DNA from: an uncultured Clostridia bacterium | Lineage (GTDB): Bacteria > Bacillota > Clostridia > Oscillospirales > Ruminococcaceae | DNA length: 64,000 nt | Direction: 5' to 3' | Assembly (NCBI GenBank): GCA_947589215.1 | Contig: CANQCL010000004.1 | Coordinates: 1-64,000, forward strand | In this document: one piece after another, positions 1-8,879 of the stretch | Position numbering within the stretch: position 1 is the first letter of the stretch | How the letters are laid out: every line of letters begins with the position of its first letter | Translations under genes and position numbers: made by a program | The notes under the pieces: model-generated | The model's database searches: none | What the model was told of the DNA's origin: nothing | Seen by the model: the letters and a program-made list of their open reading frames with translations, nothing else

Positions 1-2
1 TG

Positions 3-299
3 TCGTTTGATAATTGGATGAAACAATATGATTTGCAAGGTCACGTTGTAGTAAAAAAAGAGGAGCTTATAACCTTTGAGATCGTAACAAAGAAAGGCAA
101 TCTCGGACTTTACAAGTCAAGCAGTATCAAAAAGAAAAACAAGGTCAAGACCATTAATGCAAAAAGCGTAAAGGTAATTGCAGGAAGCGGAAAAGTTAAA
201 GGCGGTCGAGAGCTTGTTAAGGTTCTTTATAATAACCGTTACTACTGGGCGATAAGAAAAACCATAACTAAAAAACAACAGTTAAGGAGGAAAGGATAA
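3..299 (+). CDS. Partial phage-type gene, function unknown
   Basis: The reading frame is open to the left edge and ends with TAA at 297-299. A Met codon lies at 18, but no Shine-Dalgarno precedes it, so I read this as the C-terminal part of a longer gene cut by the window. About 98 residues are visible. They are rich in Lys and Val, look beta-rich, and have no membrane segment or signal peptide. The stop overlaps the start of the holin gene by one base, so the two genes are translationally coupled. The position just before a holin suggests a late phage or tail-region protein. That is inference from context; I do not recognise the family. Confidence 0.55.
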   Translation, partial: SFDNWMKQYDLQGHVVVKKEELITFEIVTKKGNLGLYKSSSIKKKNKVKTINAKSVKVIAGSGKVKGGRELVKVLYNNRYYWAIRKTITKKQQLRRKG

Positions 300-712
300 T
301 GAAAGAGTATTTTTTAATAGTTTGTGGAATAGTAGGCGGAGCAATATCCGCTTTATTCGGAGGTTGGAATCACTTGCTTACAACACTTTTGGTCGCTATG
401 GGAGTTGATTTTGTTACAGGTCTTGTAGTAGCAGGAGTGTTTAAAAAGAGCCAAAAAACACCTAACGGAGCGCTTGAAAGTAATATCGGCTGGAAAGGTA
501 TTGCCAAGAAGGGTGTAACGCTTTTGATAGTTTTAATAGCTCACAGGTTGGATTTAGCGATAGGTACAACAATAATTCGAGATGCAGTTGTAATAGCCTT
601 TATAGTAAATGAAGTTATATCAATAACTGAAAATGCAGGGCTTATGGGAGTGCCTGTTCCGCCGCCTATTAAAAAGGCAATCGAGGTTCTAAAAGAAAAG
701 GAAGAAAAGTAA
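299..712 (+). CDS. Phage holin family protein
   Basis: 137-residue small membrane protein that resembles the toxin secretion/phage lysis holin family (Phage_holin_4 type). Holins form lesions in the cytoplasmic membrane that let endolysin reach the wall. There are hydrophobic segments near residues 4-22, 28-48, 75-95 and 98-115. The pattern DFVTGLVVA followed by a GWKGIAKKG loop is typical of the family. The C-terminus is charged (VLKEKEEK). A strong AAGGAGG lies at 284-290 and the start overlaps the preceding stop (TAATG). No endolysin gene is visible to the right, so it would lie to the left or be missing. Confidence in the family is good; that a functional prophage is present is not shown. 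Confidence 0.8.
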   Translation: MKEYFLIVCGIVGGAISALFGGWNHLLTTLLVAMGVDFVTGLVVAGVFKKSQKTPNGALESNIGWKGIAKKGVTLLIVLIAHRLDLAIGTTIIRDAVVIAFIVNEVISITENAGLMGVPVPPPIKKAIEVLKEKEEK

Positions 713-730
713 ACTACATAAGGTATAGGA

Positions 731-775
731 AAAGCCCTCCAAGTTGGACAAAATCCACCTGGAGGGCTTTATTAT
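731..775 (+). terminator. Rho-independent terminator after holin
   Basis: AAAGCCCTCC (731-740) pairs with GGAGGGCTTT (761-770), with further pairing inward, followed by a U-rich tail. It closes the phage-type operon. Confidence 0.85.
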
Positions 776-850
776 ATTGAAAATATAACACTTATAAATT
801 TGATTCTCAACATTTTATTGCAGTACAATAGCAGTACATATAATAACAAA

Positions 851-880
851 AGCACGATAAATAGGTTTACATCGTGCTTT
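851..880 (-). terminator. Terminator of tRNA-Ser
   Basis: AGCACGAT (851-858) pairs with ATCGTGCT (871-878). T-runs on both sides make it usable from either strand. It lies just past the 3' end of the minus-strand tRNA, so that is its most likely role. Confidence 0.7.
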
Positions 881-886
881 TTAATC

Positions 887-975
887 TGGCGGAGAGAGTG
901 GGATTCGAACCCACGGTACCTGACGGTACGACGGTTTTCAAGACCGTTCCGTTATGACCACTTCGGTATCTCTCC
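887..975 (-). tRNA. tRNA-Ser (anticodon TGA)
   Basis: Read on the minus strand, the sequence starts GGAGAGATACC and ends in CTCTCC-G-CCA with CCA encoded (887-889). The anticodon loop reads CTTGAAA, so the anticodon is TGA and the tRNA reads UCN serine codons. A long variable arm (GTACCGTCAGGTACC region) fits a type II tRNA, and the T-arm contains GGTTCGAATCC. The 3' end faces the phage-type genes at 3-712, which is the usual orientation when an element has integrated into a tRNA 3' end. Confidence 0.95.
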
Positions 976-1097
976 ATAAATTATTCAATTAGCTGTATGA
1001 TATGCTTCATCAAAGACAGCTTTATTATTTTATCATATGAAAATATTCTTGTCAAGCATTTTTTGCAAGAAGTTTGAAGAAAAATTTTTCTTAAATA

Positions 1098-1126
1098 TTG
1101 ACAGGCAAAATGTTTGGTGATATAAT
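1098..1126 (+). promoter_or_regulatory. Sigma-A promoter of the thiT riboswitch transcript
   Basis: TTGACA at 1098-1103 and TATAAT at 1121-1126 with a 17-bp spacer, both perfect matches. Transcription would start about 20 bases before the TPP aptamer. Confidence 0.85.
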
Positions 1127-1149
1127 GAATAGGTAAATTAAATATTTGG

Positions 1150-1236
1150 ACCGGGGGGCTTGTTTGGCAGGCTGAGATAAAGTGATCTAACTTTGACCCG
1201 TTTAACCTGATTTGGATAATGCCAACGTAGGAAAGT
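1150..1236 (+). promoter_or_regulatory. TPP (thiamine pyrophosphate) riboswitch
   Basis: The conserved THI-element blocks occur in order: GGGGGGC, GGCTGAGA (1180s), GACCCG (1195-1200), TTTAACCTGATTTGG (1201-1215) and AATGCCAACGTAGGAA. The aptamer precedes a thiamine transporter. A weak G-U rich hairpin (GGTATGCC with GGTGTGCC) followed by a CTTTTT run at about 1248-1280 is a plausible terminator-type expression platform. High TPP should therefore shut off thiT. Confidence 0.95.
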
Positions 1237-1350
1237 TTTTAAAGCAGAGGTATGCCGATTTGGGTGTGCCCTTTTTGTTTTTGGTTTTGAAATTACAAAG
1301 CGGTTAGCTTCAAATATTGATTTAAAATATTTTACAAGGAGAGTGTTTAT

Positions 1351-1926
1351 ATGAAGAACACTAAAACTATCAAGCTGGTCGAGGGAGCGGTAATGGTTGC
1401 GCTTGCCGTCGTATTGAGTTTCGTGAAAATCATTAAATTCCCGTGGGGAGGTTCGGTTACACTGCTTTCAATGCTTCCTATAGTAATTTACAGCATCCGC
1501 AACGGTGTAAAATGGGGTATGTTAGTTTCAGTAGTGTATGCTTTGCTTCAAATGTTTATTGATTTAGGCGAGGTCGTAAGCTGGGGGCTAACCGCATCGG
1601 CACTTATCGGAACATTGGTTTTTGACTATATCATTGCGTTTTCTGCTTTAGGTCTTGCAGGAATTTTCAGAAGCAGGCGAATTTTAGGCGAAATTGCAGG
1701 AATTGTTTTAGCAGTATTTTTGAGATATGCATCTCACGTTGTGAGCGGAGCAGTAATTTTTCACTCAGCGGGAAAAATATGGGAAAGCTTTGCAACAGAT
1801 AATTCGTGGATTTACAGTCTACTTTATAACGGAGCATATATGCTTCCTGAAATGATATTTACCGTAATAGGCGCAGTAATACTATTTGCTGTTCCTCAGA
1901 CTAAAAAGTTGATAGTGAAAGAATAA
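1351..1926 (+). CDS. thiT: Energy-coupled thiamine transporter ThiT
   Basis: 191-residue integral membrane protein, the substrate-binding S-component of an ECF transporter that imports thiamine with a shared EcfA/EcfA'/EcfT module encoded elsewhere. Six hydrophobic segments are visible. Family hallmarks are the N-terminal EGAVMVALAVVLS helix, the KFPWGGSVTLLSMLPI stretch near residues 29-45 and the aromatic-rich C-terminal half containing YNGAYMLPEM. The start follows GGAGAG at 1339-1344. The upstream TPP riboswitch independently supports thiamine as the substrate. The gene is monocistronic, closed by a terminator at 1941-1970. Confidence 0.95.
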   Translation: MKNTKTIKLVEGAVMVALAVVLSFVKIIKFPWGGSVTLLSMLPIVIYSIRNGVKWGMLVSVVYALLQMFIDLGEVVSWGLTASALIGTLVFDYIIAFSALGLAGIFRSRRILGEIAGIVLAVFLRYASHVVSGAVIFHSAGKIWESFATDNSWIYSLLYNGAYMLPEMIFTVIGAVILFAVPQTKKLIVKE

Positions 1927-1940
1927 TTTAATTACATATG

Positions 1941-1970
1941 AAAGCCTCCGTTGACGGAGGCTTTTATTAT
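1941..1970. terminator. Bidirectional terminator between thiT and CDF gene
   Basis: AAAGCCTCCG (1941-1950) pairs with CGGAGGCTTT (1955-1964), with T-rich flanks on both sides. It serves thiT on the plus strand and the convergent cation transporter on the minus strand. Confidence 0.9.
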
Positions 1971-1975
1971 ATAAT

Positions 1976-3190
1976 TTAATCACTCTCTTCCTCTTCAATT
2001 ATACTGCTTATCTGCTGTTCAACATAGCTGTTGTCTAAATTGATTATTGCAAAACAACGGCTGTCGTATTCTTTTATTTTCCTTTTTATGTTGTCAACAA
2101 TTTTCTTTTCCTGCTCAGGAGAAGTCTCAAGGTCAACAACCAAATCAAATATGACCTTTGTTTCTTCATCACCGTCGGCAATTCTAAAATCGTGTATCGA
2201 AAAGCTAGGGTTTTCTTCCCTTACTATCGACTTCACCGCTTCTTTAAGACGCAGAGCCTTCTCGTTGCTGACCGAAACAGGGTCCATATGAATCACAAGG
2301 TCTATGCCAAGCTCGCTTTTTACCTTTTTTTCAAGCGAGTCTATTGTTTCGTGAATTGCAACTATGTCGTCGTTGTCGGGTATTTCTGCGTGAACAGAGG
2401 CAAATACCCTGTTCGGTCCGTAGTCGTGAACTATAAGATCGTGAATACCGATAATGTCATTTGTATTAGTTAATATGTTGTATATACTTCTTATTGTTTG
2501 TCTGTCAGGAGCCGAGCCGAGAAGAAGCCCTATCGTTTCCTTTGCGATTTTTAAACCGTTGAATACTATAATAACTGATACGATTATGCCGATTATTCCG
2601 TCGAATGGAAGTCTTGTAAAGAAGGAGCCTATGACTGTTGCGATAATAACCGCAGAAGTCGAAAAAATGTCGTTTAAGCTATCCTTAGAGTTTGCAATAA
2701 GTATGCCTGAGTTGATTTGCCTGCCTGCGTATTTGTAGCTGAAATACATCCACAGCTTTATCAAAACAGAAATGACAAGCAAAACAATAAGAGCGATATT
2801 AAAATTCACAGGCTCGGGATTTCTGATTTTTTCGATAGACGACTGAAAAAGCTTTAAGCCTACCAGCAAAATTAAAAACGAAATAATCAGAGACGATATG
2901 TATTCAACACGTCCGTGACCAAAAGGGTGTTCGGCATCGGGCTTTTTATTGGACAGCTTAGCTCCGATAATTGCAACAACACCTGAGCCTGTGTCGGAAA
3001 GATTGTTGAAAGCGTCGCCCATAATTGCTATGCTGTTCATAGCTATGCCGATAAACAGCTTCATAAGAAATAAAATAATATTGCAAATAACACCTACCGT
3101 TCCGCAGAGAACAGTGTAGGCTTCTCTGACCTTTTTGTCGTTTACATTTTTATATTCTTTGATAAATTTTCTTACAAGCAGTTTTATCAT
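1976..3190 (-). CDS. Cation diffusion facilitator (CDF) family transporter
   Basis: About 404 residues. It is a proton-coupled divalent metal exporter of the CDF family (Zn, Mn, Fe or Co; the metal cannot be assigned from sequence). The membrane half has six predicted helices with the metal-site motifs IMGDAFNNLSD near residue 55 and HPFGHGRVEY near residue 87, and ANSKDSLNDIF near residue 167 supplies the second pair of ligands. The C-terminal part (about 230-404) looks like two consecutive CDF cytoplasmic dimerisation domains, with HETIDSLEKKVKSE in the first and KIKEYDSRCFAIINLD in the second. That makes it longer than the roughly 300-residue minimal family. I chose ATG at 3190 because its Shine-Dalgarno lies within the alternative GTG start at 3199. 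Confidence 0.9.
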   Translation of the reverse strand: MIKLLVRKFIKEYKNVNDKKVREAYTVLCGTVGVICNIILFLMKLFIGIAMNSIAIMGDAFNNLSDTGSGVVAIIGAKLSNKKPDAEHPFGHGRVEYISSLIISFLILLVGLKLFQSSIEKIRNPEPVNFNIALIVLLVISVLIKLWMYFSYKYAGRQINSGILIANSKDSLNDIFSTSAVIIATVIGSFFTRLPFDGIIGIIVSVIIVFNGLKIAKETIGLLLGSAPDRQTIRSIYNILTNTNDIIGIHDLIVHDYGPNRVFASVHAEIPDNDDIVAIHETIDSLEKKVKSELGIDLVIHMDPVSVSNEKALRLKEAVKSIVREENPSFSIHDFRIADGDEETKVIFDLVVDLETSPEQEKKIVDNIKRKIKEYDSRCFAIINLDNSYVEQQISSIIEEEESD

Positions 3191-3412
3191 TGTAATCACC
3201 GTTTAGAATTTATGTGTAGTTATACTATAGTATATCACAATTAATAAAAAATGAAACTGCGAAATAAATCAGTTATTTGAATTATATAATTTTAGAACAA
3301 TAAATTTTCAGTATAATGATGGACTCTGATGATAAAAACAGCTGTAATATAGTGATTTAAAAAGGCTAAATACAAAAAAATAAAAAAAATAAAAAAAATT
3401 TTAAAAAAGGGG

Positions 3413-3441
3413 TTGACATTCTATTTTAAATCGAATATAAT
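3413..3441 (+). promoter_or_regulatory. Consensus promoter of the c-di-GMP riboswitch transcript
   Basis: TTGACA at 3413-3418, a 17-bp spacer and TATAAT at 3436-3441, both perfect. The predicted start near 3448 is about 15 bases ahead of the aptamer. Confidence 0.85.
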
Positions 3442-3462
3442 AAGAATGTAAAAAAGAATATT

Positions 3463-3582
3463 GATCGGCAAAGCAGTTGAAAAGCTGTGACGCAAAGCTA
3501 TAGGGCCTTTAAAATGGTAGCCAGTTGCATTTTATAAATATAATTATAATTGCCGATTTCTATTGAAATAAGGCAATTTTTT
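3463..3582 (+). promoter_or_regulatory. c-di-GMP-I (GEMM-I) riboswitch with terminator platform
   Basis: The GEMM-I signature is visible: GATCGGCAAAGCAG, then TGACGCAAAGCTATAGGGCC (3488-3507), then GGTAGCCAGTTGC (3516-3528). Downstream, ATTGCC (3549-3554) pairs with GGCAAT (3572-3577) followed by a TTTTTT run, an intrinsic terminator. The terminator's ATTGCCGAT can alternatively pair with the 5' GATCGGC, giving a possible switch. Whether ligand binding turns expression on or off, and whether the ligand is c-di-GMP or cGAMP, cannot be read from sequence alone. Confidence 0.9.
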
Positions 3583-3631
3583 GTTTTCTTGAAATTGACT
3601 TATTTCAAAATCAAAAAGAAGAGGTGCTAAT

Positions 3632-5911
3632 ATGAAAACAACAAAGAGAACAATAAGCATGATAGCGGCATTGGCAATGGTATTTAGTACAATGACAGTT
3701 TCAGCACAGGCAGCATCATCTAAATTGGATTTTTCAAAAACAATTGTCAGCGGCAATTACCGTTACAAGGTTGTTTCTTTAAAGGGCAAAAAAGGAACGG
3801 CAACTCTTGTCGGTGCTAAATCAAAGAAGATTGCAATTGTAAAGATGCCAAAAACAGTAAAGGTAAAGGGATACAAGTTTACTGTAACCGCTATTGGAAA
3901 CAATGCATTCAAAAAGTATAAGAATCTTAAAACAGTAAAGACTAATACTGTTTTAAAGAAAATCGGTAACAACGCATTTGCTAATTGCGCTAAATTAAGC
4001 AAGATCACAATTTCTTCAAAGAAGTTGGAGAGCGTTGGCAAGAATGCGCTGAAGGGCATCAATAATAATGCTGTTATAGAAGTGCCCAGCAGTTCGAGCC
4101 AAACTTACAATCAGTTGTTAAGCAGTAAGGGTCAGACTTCATCTGTTAAGATTTTGACATCCGGCGTAGAAACATTAAGCGTAGATGCAGCACAGATAGC
4201 TCTGCAGGTTCCAGTGGCTACAGTACAAGTGGCTGCAACTCAAGCTATAAAAACACAGGCTGTTAAAAATGAAACAGTAGCTAAAAAGGCTGTAACAAAA
4301 GAAGCTGAAACATCTGCGAATGAAGCTGCAACACAGGCACAACCTGAGGAAGTAACTTCACAAGCGGCAGCTACAACAGCAGCAGTTACAATGCCTGAGA
4401 CAACGGCTCCTGCACCTGCAACAACAACGGCAGCAGTTACAAAGCCTGCGACAAAAGCTACAGAGCCGACGACAACGGCAGTTGTTGTTCCGGAAACTAC
4501 AACTACAGAGGAAGTTACAACAGCGGCAGTTACAATGCCCGAAACTACAACTACAGAACCGGCAACTACAACGACGACAACAATTACAACAACAACTACT
4601 ACTGTTAAGCCTACAACTACAACAACTACAACAGCTAAGCCGAAGACAACAACTACTACAACAACTACAACGGCTAAGCCAAAGACAACAACTACTACAA
4701 CTACAACGACTAAGCCGAAGACTACAACAACAACTACGACGGTTAAACCTACGACAACGACAACCACAACTACAACTACAACAACTACTACAACTACACC
4801 AAGAACAACAACTACTACAACAACTACATCCGCAAAACCGGCAACAACAAAGCATACAACTCATACATACGGTGAATGGAAAATAACTAAAGAAGCTGCA
4901 TGTAATGCTTATGGAGAAAAAACACATAGATGTACAGTATGCGGATATGAAGAAACAGTAAGAACTACATTAGGCGACCACAAACTGGTTAAAGGCGAAA
5001 CAGTAAAAGCAACTTGTACAGAAAGAGGCAGACAGTATTCATATTGTTCAGTTTGCGGTCAGGTGTTCTTCCATTATACAGATTTTGCATTGGGTCACAG
5101 ATATTCAGATGAGTATACAGTTGACGTTGCAGCTACATGCACTAAGGCTGGAACAAAGTCAAAGCATTGTATGAATGATGGTTGTACAGAGAGAATAGAT
5201 GTAACAGTTATTCCTGCTCCGGCAAGCGGACATAATTATGTTATTGAATCTCAAACGGCTGCTACTTGTACTGAAAATGGTGTTATAACTAAAAAATGTA
5301 CTAACTGCGGAGATATACTGAAAGAGTCTAAAGCTAAATTAGGTCATAGTTATGATTCAGAATATACAGTTGATGTAGAAGCTACATGTACAACTCCGGG
5401 TGAGAAGTCGAGACATTGTACAAGAGAAGGCTGTAAAGCAAGAACGAATATAACAAAAATCAATTACGGCGGACACACTTGGGGCAAAGTAACTGTAACA
5501 AAGATGCCGACTAGCAAGGATACAGGTACTGGTACTCAAATTTGTGATGCTTGCAGAACAACCAGAACCGTTACGATTGAGACGACAGAAGAAGGTTTAA
5601 TTAATCAAAATCCAATTGAAGTTACTTGGATAGGCTATGAAGAAACAGAAAAATTTGTTGAAAAGTATGGAGAAGTTGGCACAATTTGGTTTGCAAAGTT
5701 TAAATGCGATACAGCTAAATGTGAAGGTTTTGACGGTGGTAACTCTAGCGTTATGGTAAGCAGAAGAGCAGAAAAGAAGACAATAACCAAAGAAGCACCT
5801 CAAGCTAGAGCCGGTTACGTATTTGTTGGTTGGAAAGTTTCTATAGAAGAAATTGGAGAAGAAAAAGTACCTGTTAAGGTATATGAAGCTAAATATGCTT
5901 CTATAGTTTAA
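3632..5911 (+). CDS. Secreted LRR / Thr-rich / Cys-repeat surface protein
   Basis: 759 residues. A Sec signal peptide covers 1-28 (KTTKRT start, cleavage near AQA-AS). BspA-type LRR_5 repeats lie at about 75-150 (IGNNAFKKYKNL, IGNNAFANCAKL). An Ala/Thr stretch follows, then a very Thr-rich linker at about 246-406 built of TTT runs spaced by AKPK or VKP. About four Cys-rich repeats occupy 410-645, each with a HxYGEW- or GHxYxxE-type lead, an ATCTExG core and a CxxCG or CxxxGC pair. A unique domain follows at 660-759. There is no LPXTG motif or transmembrane anchor. It is probably an adhesin or cell-surface protein with a mucin-like spacer. It sits behind a c-di-GMP riboswitch, which fits a sessile-lifestyle factor. 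Function is inferred; antisense reading frames over the Thr tract are artefacts of the repeat. Confidence 0.85.
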   Translation: MKTTKRTISMIAALAMVFSTMTVSAQAASSKLDFSKTIVSGNYRYKVVSLKGKKGTATLVGAKSKKIAIVKMPKTVKVKGYKFTVTAIGNNAFKKYKNLKTVKTNTVLKKIGNNAFANCAKLSKITISSKKLESVGKNALKGINNNAVIEVPSSSSQTYNQLLSSKGQTSSVKILTSGVETLSVDAAQIALQVPVATVQVAATQAIKTQAVKNETVAKKAVTKEAETSANEAATQAQPEEVTSQAAATTAAVTMPETTAPAPATTTAAVTKPATKATEPTTTAVVVPETTTTEEVTTAAVTMPETTTTEPATTTTTTITTTTTTVKPTTTTTTTAKPKTTTTTTTTTAKPKTTTTTTTTTKPKTTTTTTTVKPTTTTTTTTTTTTTTTTPRTTTTTTTTSAKPATTKHTTHTYGEWKITKEAACNAYGEKTHRCTVCGYEETVRTTLGDHKLVKGETVKATCTERGRQYSYCSVCGQVFFHYTDFALGHRYSDEYTVDVAATCTKAGTKSKHCMNDGCTERIDVTVIPAPASGHNYVIESQTAATCTENGVITKKCTNCGDILKESKAKLGHSYDSEYTVDVEATCTTPGEKSRHCTREGCKARTNITKINYGGHTWGKVTVTKMPTSKDTGTGTQICDACRTTRTVTIETTEEGLINQNPIEVTWIGYEETEKFVEKYGEVGTIWFAKFKCDTAKCEGFDGGNSSVMVSRRAEKKTITKEAPQARAGYVFVGWKVSIEEIGEEKVPVKVYEAKYASIV

Positions 5912-5966
5912 AAATTTAAGGCTCTATGTCACATATTTGAGACAAAATTTAAAAGAAAATGTTATG

Positions 5967-6000
5967 CGAGCAGCTGCCGTAAGGTGGCTGCTCGTTTGTT
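5967..6000 (+). terminator. Terminator after LRR surface protein
   Basis: CGAGCAGCTGCC (5967-5978) pairs with GGTGGCTGCTCG (5983-5994) around a GTAA loop, followed by TTTGTT. Confidence 0.85.
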
Positions 6001-6088
6001 ATTTATAAAGTTTTCTTACAGCATTGGCATATTGAAGGTTAAACAAAAATATTATAAATTTATATTTAAGAAAATATTTCTTTTATTC

Positions 6089-6117
6089 TTGACAATATAC
6101 AAGCGCAGCAGTATAAT
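6089..6117 (+). promoter_or_regulatory. Consensus promoter of the yfhO-PIG-L-eamA-GH74 set
   Basis: TTGACA at 6089-6094, a 17-bp spacer and TATAAT at 6112-6117. It is the only clear promoter before four tightly spaced plus-strand genes. Confidence 0.85.
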
Positions 6118-6179
6118 TGTATTAATCAGATAGTACAATTTATTTTATTATCAAAAGGCTATAATTAAGAGGGGACAAA

Positions 6180-8843
6180 ATGTTAAAAAAATTAAAAAGC
6201 AAAAAAACAGATTTTATTAGCATAGGAATATTGCTGATTATATATTTGGTGATGTTGATAATAATAACGAGGTTCAAATTTGCATACGGCTCGACAGTTG
6301 ACTGGAACAGCCAGCACTATGCCTTTGCAGAGTATTTCAGAAATCTGTTTTATGAAACCAAAAACTTTTTTCCAAGCTTTGCTCCGCAGATAGGCGCAGG
6401 TCAGAATATATATAATTTTTCATATTACGGTCTTTTTAATCCGCTTGTACTGCCAAGTTATTTACTGTCCTTTGTGTCGATGTCGGATTACATTCAGGCG
6501 GTAAGTATGATATGTGTTCCTGTATCGGTAATAATGTTCTACTTTTGGATAAAAAGGCGTTATGAAAGCAAAATCGCTTTTTTTGTAAGCTGTTTGTTTT
6601 TGCTGGCTGCACCTATAATTTTTCACAGCCACAGGCATATTATGTTTGTATGGTATTTTCCGTTTTTGATTGGAGCATTGTTCTGCTGCGACAGATTTTT
6701 TGAAAAGAAAAACCGTGCCGGACTCATTTTTTGCTTAACTATGATAATGCTTACAAGCTATTATTTCAGCATAGGAAGCTATCTTGCAGTTTTTGTTTAT
6801 ATCACTGCTATTTATTTGAACCAAAACTCTGTTTTTAAAATAAAAGATTATATCAAGGCAGTTGTGAATTTGGGTATATGTATGCTTGTATCAGTTATGA
6901 TATCTGCGGTTCTTTGGCTGCCGACATTAAATGCAATCATACAGGGCAGAGCTAACACTAATACTAATGTATCTATTAAGGATTTTTTATTACCGACGCT
7001 TGATTATAGTACGATTCTCTATAATTTTTATTCATTGGGGTTGACTGCGATTTCGATTATTGCGATTGTTTTTGCAGTTATAAGAAGTAAAAAAGGATAT
7101 AGGTTTATCGCAATTTTACTTTCTGCTTTTGCAGTATTTAAGATTTTGTCTTATGTAATGAACGGGTTTATGTACAGCGAGAGCAAAGCAATAATTCCTT
7201 TTATACCCATTGCTTTGCTGTTGACTGCCGAGTTTTCTAAAGCGGTATTTGATAAAAGTATATCGCTGCGTTTTTGGACATTGATGAATTTAGGTATTGT
7301 ATTAGGAGGGGTCATATATTTACTGATCTATAAGGAAAATACTGTTTTATTGATTTTGTTAATAGATGTTGTTATTGTCAATTTAGCTTATTGTATTTAT
7401 AACAAAAGCCACAATGCAATAGCGTTTATATCCGTTGTTTCAGCTGCGGTATTCTTAATTTGTATTTCTGAAAACTTATACGATACTCTTAGTTTAAAAG
7501 ACAGTGTAATTAAAGTGGATAAAGAATATGTCAGGGATATTGAAAATTCGGATTTTTCAACAGCAGATAAAAACCTGTATCGTGTTTCTCAATATGCCGG
7601 CGAAGATGTGACTATCAATAAGGTTTACGGAGAAGATTATTACCAGACAACGGTATATTCTTCGCTTCAAAATCAGTTATATAATCATTTTTATTATAAT
7701 GAATTTCAAAATGAAATGCCTCACAGAAATTCAGCTATGGTTACTGAAACTATGAATCCGTTTTTTTCCTCATATATGGGCAATAAGTATTTGTTTATTG
7801 AAAATGAAAAGCTTGAAAACCAAAGTGTTACTGTTCCATACGGCTATATTGAGGTCAAAAAGGGAGATTATCTTACTTTTTTCATTAATGACGATGTAAT
7901 GCCTTTGGGATATGCTTCTTCTAAGCTTATGAGCAGTTCTCAATATGAAAATTTAGATTACCCTTACAATATGAAAGCGTTGATGGATTATACTATTGTA
8001 GATGAGAGATTGCCTAACGTTTCTGTTGATGGTATAGACAAAGGTATTGATTTAGCTAATGAGCTTTTTGCAAAGCTTCCTGACAATATCAGTTTTGATA
8101 AAGAAAGTAATACCGTTTATGTTGACACGGCTGAAAGAAGAAAAACCTTTAAAACCTCAGGTACGAAAAATTCGTTTGACTCAGATAAGTGCAGTGTAGA
8201 TCTGCAAAATCCGATTGAGGATTATTTAATTATCACTTGTAAGGCTGATAACAAAATTTCAAAAAACGCTACTGATATTCATTTAACTATAAACGGAATA
8301 AAAAATAAGCTTACAGAGCCAGATTGGAAGTATTATAACAATAATGAGAGATTCTGCTTTGTACTTTCATCAAACGAGTCTATAAAAAATATTACTCTTC
8401 AGTTTTCAAAAGGAGAATATAAGCTATCTGACTGGAGGTTTTACACAGTTAAAAAGAGCGAGCTTGAGAGCTTGAAAAACAATGTCGATGAGTTTATAAT
8501 AGATAAGTCAAAAACTAAGGGTGATTTTTTAGAGGGAACGATAAACGTAACTAATGACAACAGCTATTTTAAGCTGTCAATTCCCTATGATAAGGGTTTC
8601 AGCGCTTATGTTGACGGTCAAAAGACCGGTATTCAAATAGTTGATAAAGCGTTTATTGGTTTTAAAATATCAAAAGGAAATCACAGTATTAAAATAGTAT
8701 ATAAAGCTCCGCTTTTGAAAGAAGCTAAAATCATTTCGCTTTTAGGTGTTTTACTGTTTGTCATTATACTGTCAGTACAAATTATATTAAGACATTTTAA
8801 TTTGAGGTCGGGTAAAAATTATAATAAATGTCAAGATAACTAA
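6180..8843 (+). CDS. YfhO family membrane protein (putative glycopolymer glycosyltransferase)
   Basis: 887 residues. The N-terminal ~450 residues carry about 12 membrane helices in a GT-C-like arrangement, the middle ~400 form an extracellular domain, and a single helix with a basic tail closes the protein near residue 855. Family landmarks are VDWNSQHYAFAEYFRN near residue 40, IGAGQNIYNFSYYGLFNPL near 77 and a jelly-roll-like C-terminal part containing PYDKGFSAYVDGQ. In Bacillus, YfhO transfers a sugar from a polyprenyl-phosphate carrier to lipoteichoic acid; that role is inferred here. The Shine-Dalgarno is AGAGGGG. The PIG-L deacetylase gene starts 36 bases downstream, so the two may act on the same glycan. 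A second YfhO homologue lies at 31195. Confidence 0.85.
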   Translation: MLKKLKSKKTDFISIGILLIIYLVMLIIITRFKFAYGSTVDWNSQHYAFAEYFRNLFYETKNFFPSFAPQIGAGQNIYNFSYYGLFNPLVLPSYLLSFVSMSDYIQAVSMICVPVSVIMFYFWIKRRYESKIAFFVSCLFLLAAPIIFHSHRHIMFVWYFPFLIGALFCCDRFFEKKNRAGLIFCLTMIMLTSYYFSIGSYLAVFVYITAIYLNQNSVFKIKDYIKAVVNLGICMLVSVMISAVLWLPTLNAIIQGRANTNTNVSIKDFLLPTLDYSTILYNFYSLGLTAISIIAIVFAVIRSKKGYRFIAILLSAFAVFKILSYVMNGFMYSESKAIIPFIPIALLLTAEFSKAVFDKSISLRFWTLMNLGIVLGGVIYLLIYKENTVLLILLIDVVIVNLAYCIYNKSHNAIAFISVVSAAVFLICISENLYDTLSLKDSVIKVDKEYVRDIENSDFSTADKNLYRVSQYAGEDVTINKVYGEDYYQTTVYSSLQNQLYNHFYYNEFQNEMPHRNSAMVTETMNPFFSSYMGNKYLFIENEKLENQSVTVPYGYIEVKKGDYLTFFINDDVMPLGYASSKLMSSSQYENLDYPYNMKALMDYTIVDERLPNVSVDGIDKGIDLANELFAKLPDNISFDKESNTVYVDTAERRKTFKTSGTKNSFDSDKCSVDLQNPIEDYLIITCKADNKISKNATDIHLTINGIKNKLTEPDWKYYNNNERFCFVLSSNESIKNITLQFSKGEYKLSDWRFYTVKKSELESLKNNVDEFIIDKSKTKGDFLEGTINVTNDNSYFKLSIPYDKGFSAYVDGQKTGIQIVDKAFIGFKISKGNHSIKIVYKAPLLKEAKIISLLGVLLFVIILSVQIILRHFNLRSGKNYNKCQDN

Positions 8844-8879
8844 AATTAAAAAGGTTTATATTAAGGAGATTTGCTGACG

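Noticed and set aside
4240-4927. Long antisense open frames rich in Val or Cys/Ser over the Thr-rich region
   Set aside because: They are the complement of ACN repeats in the surface protein gene, with no ribosome sites and no plausible protein composition.
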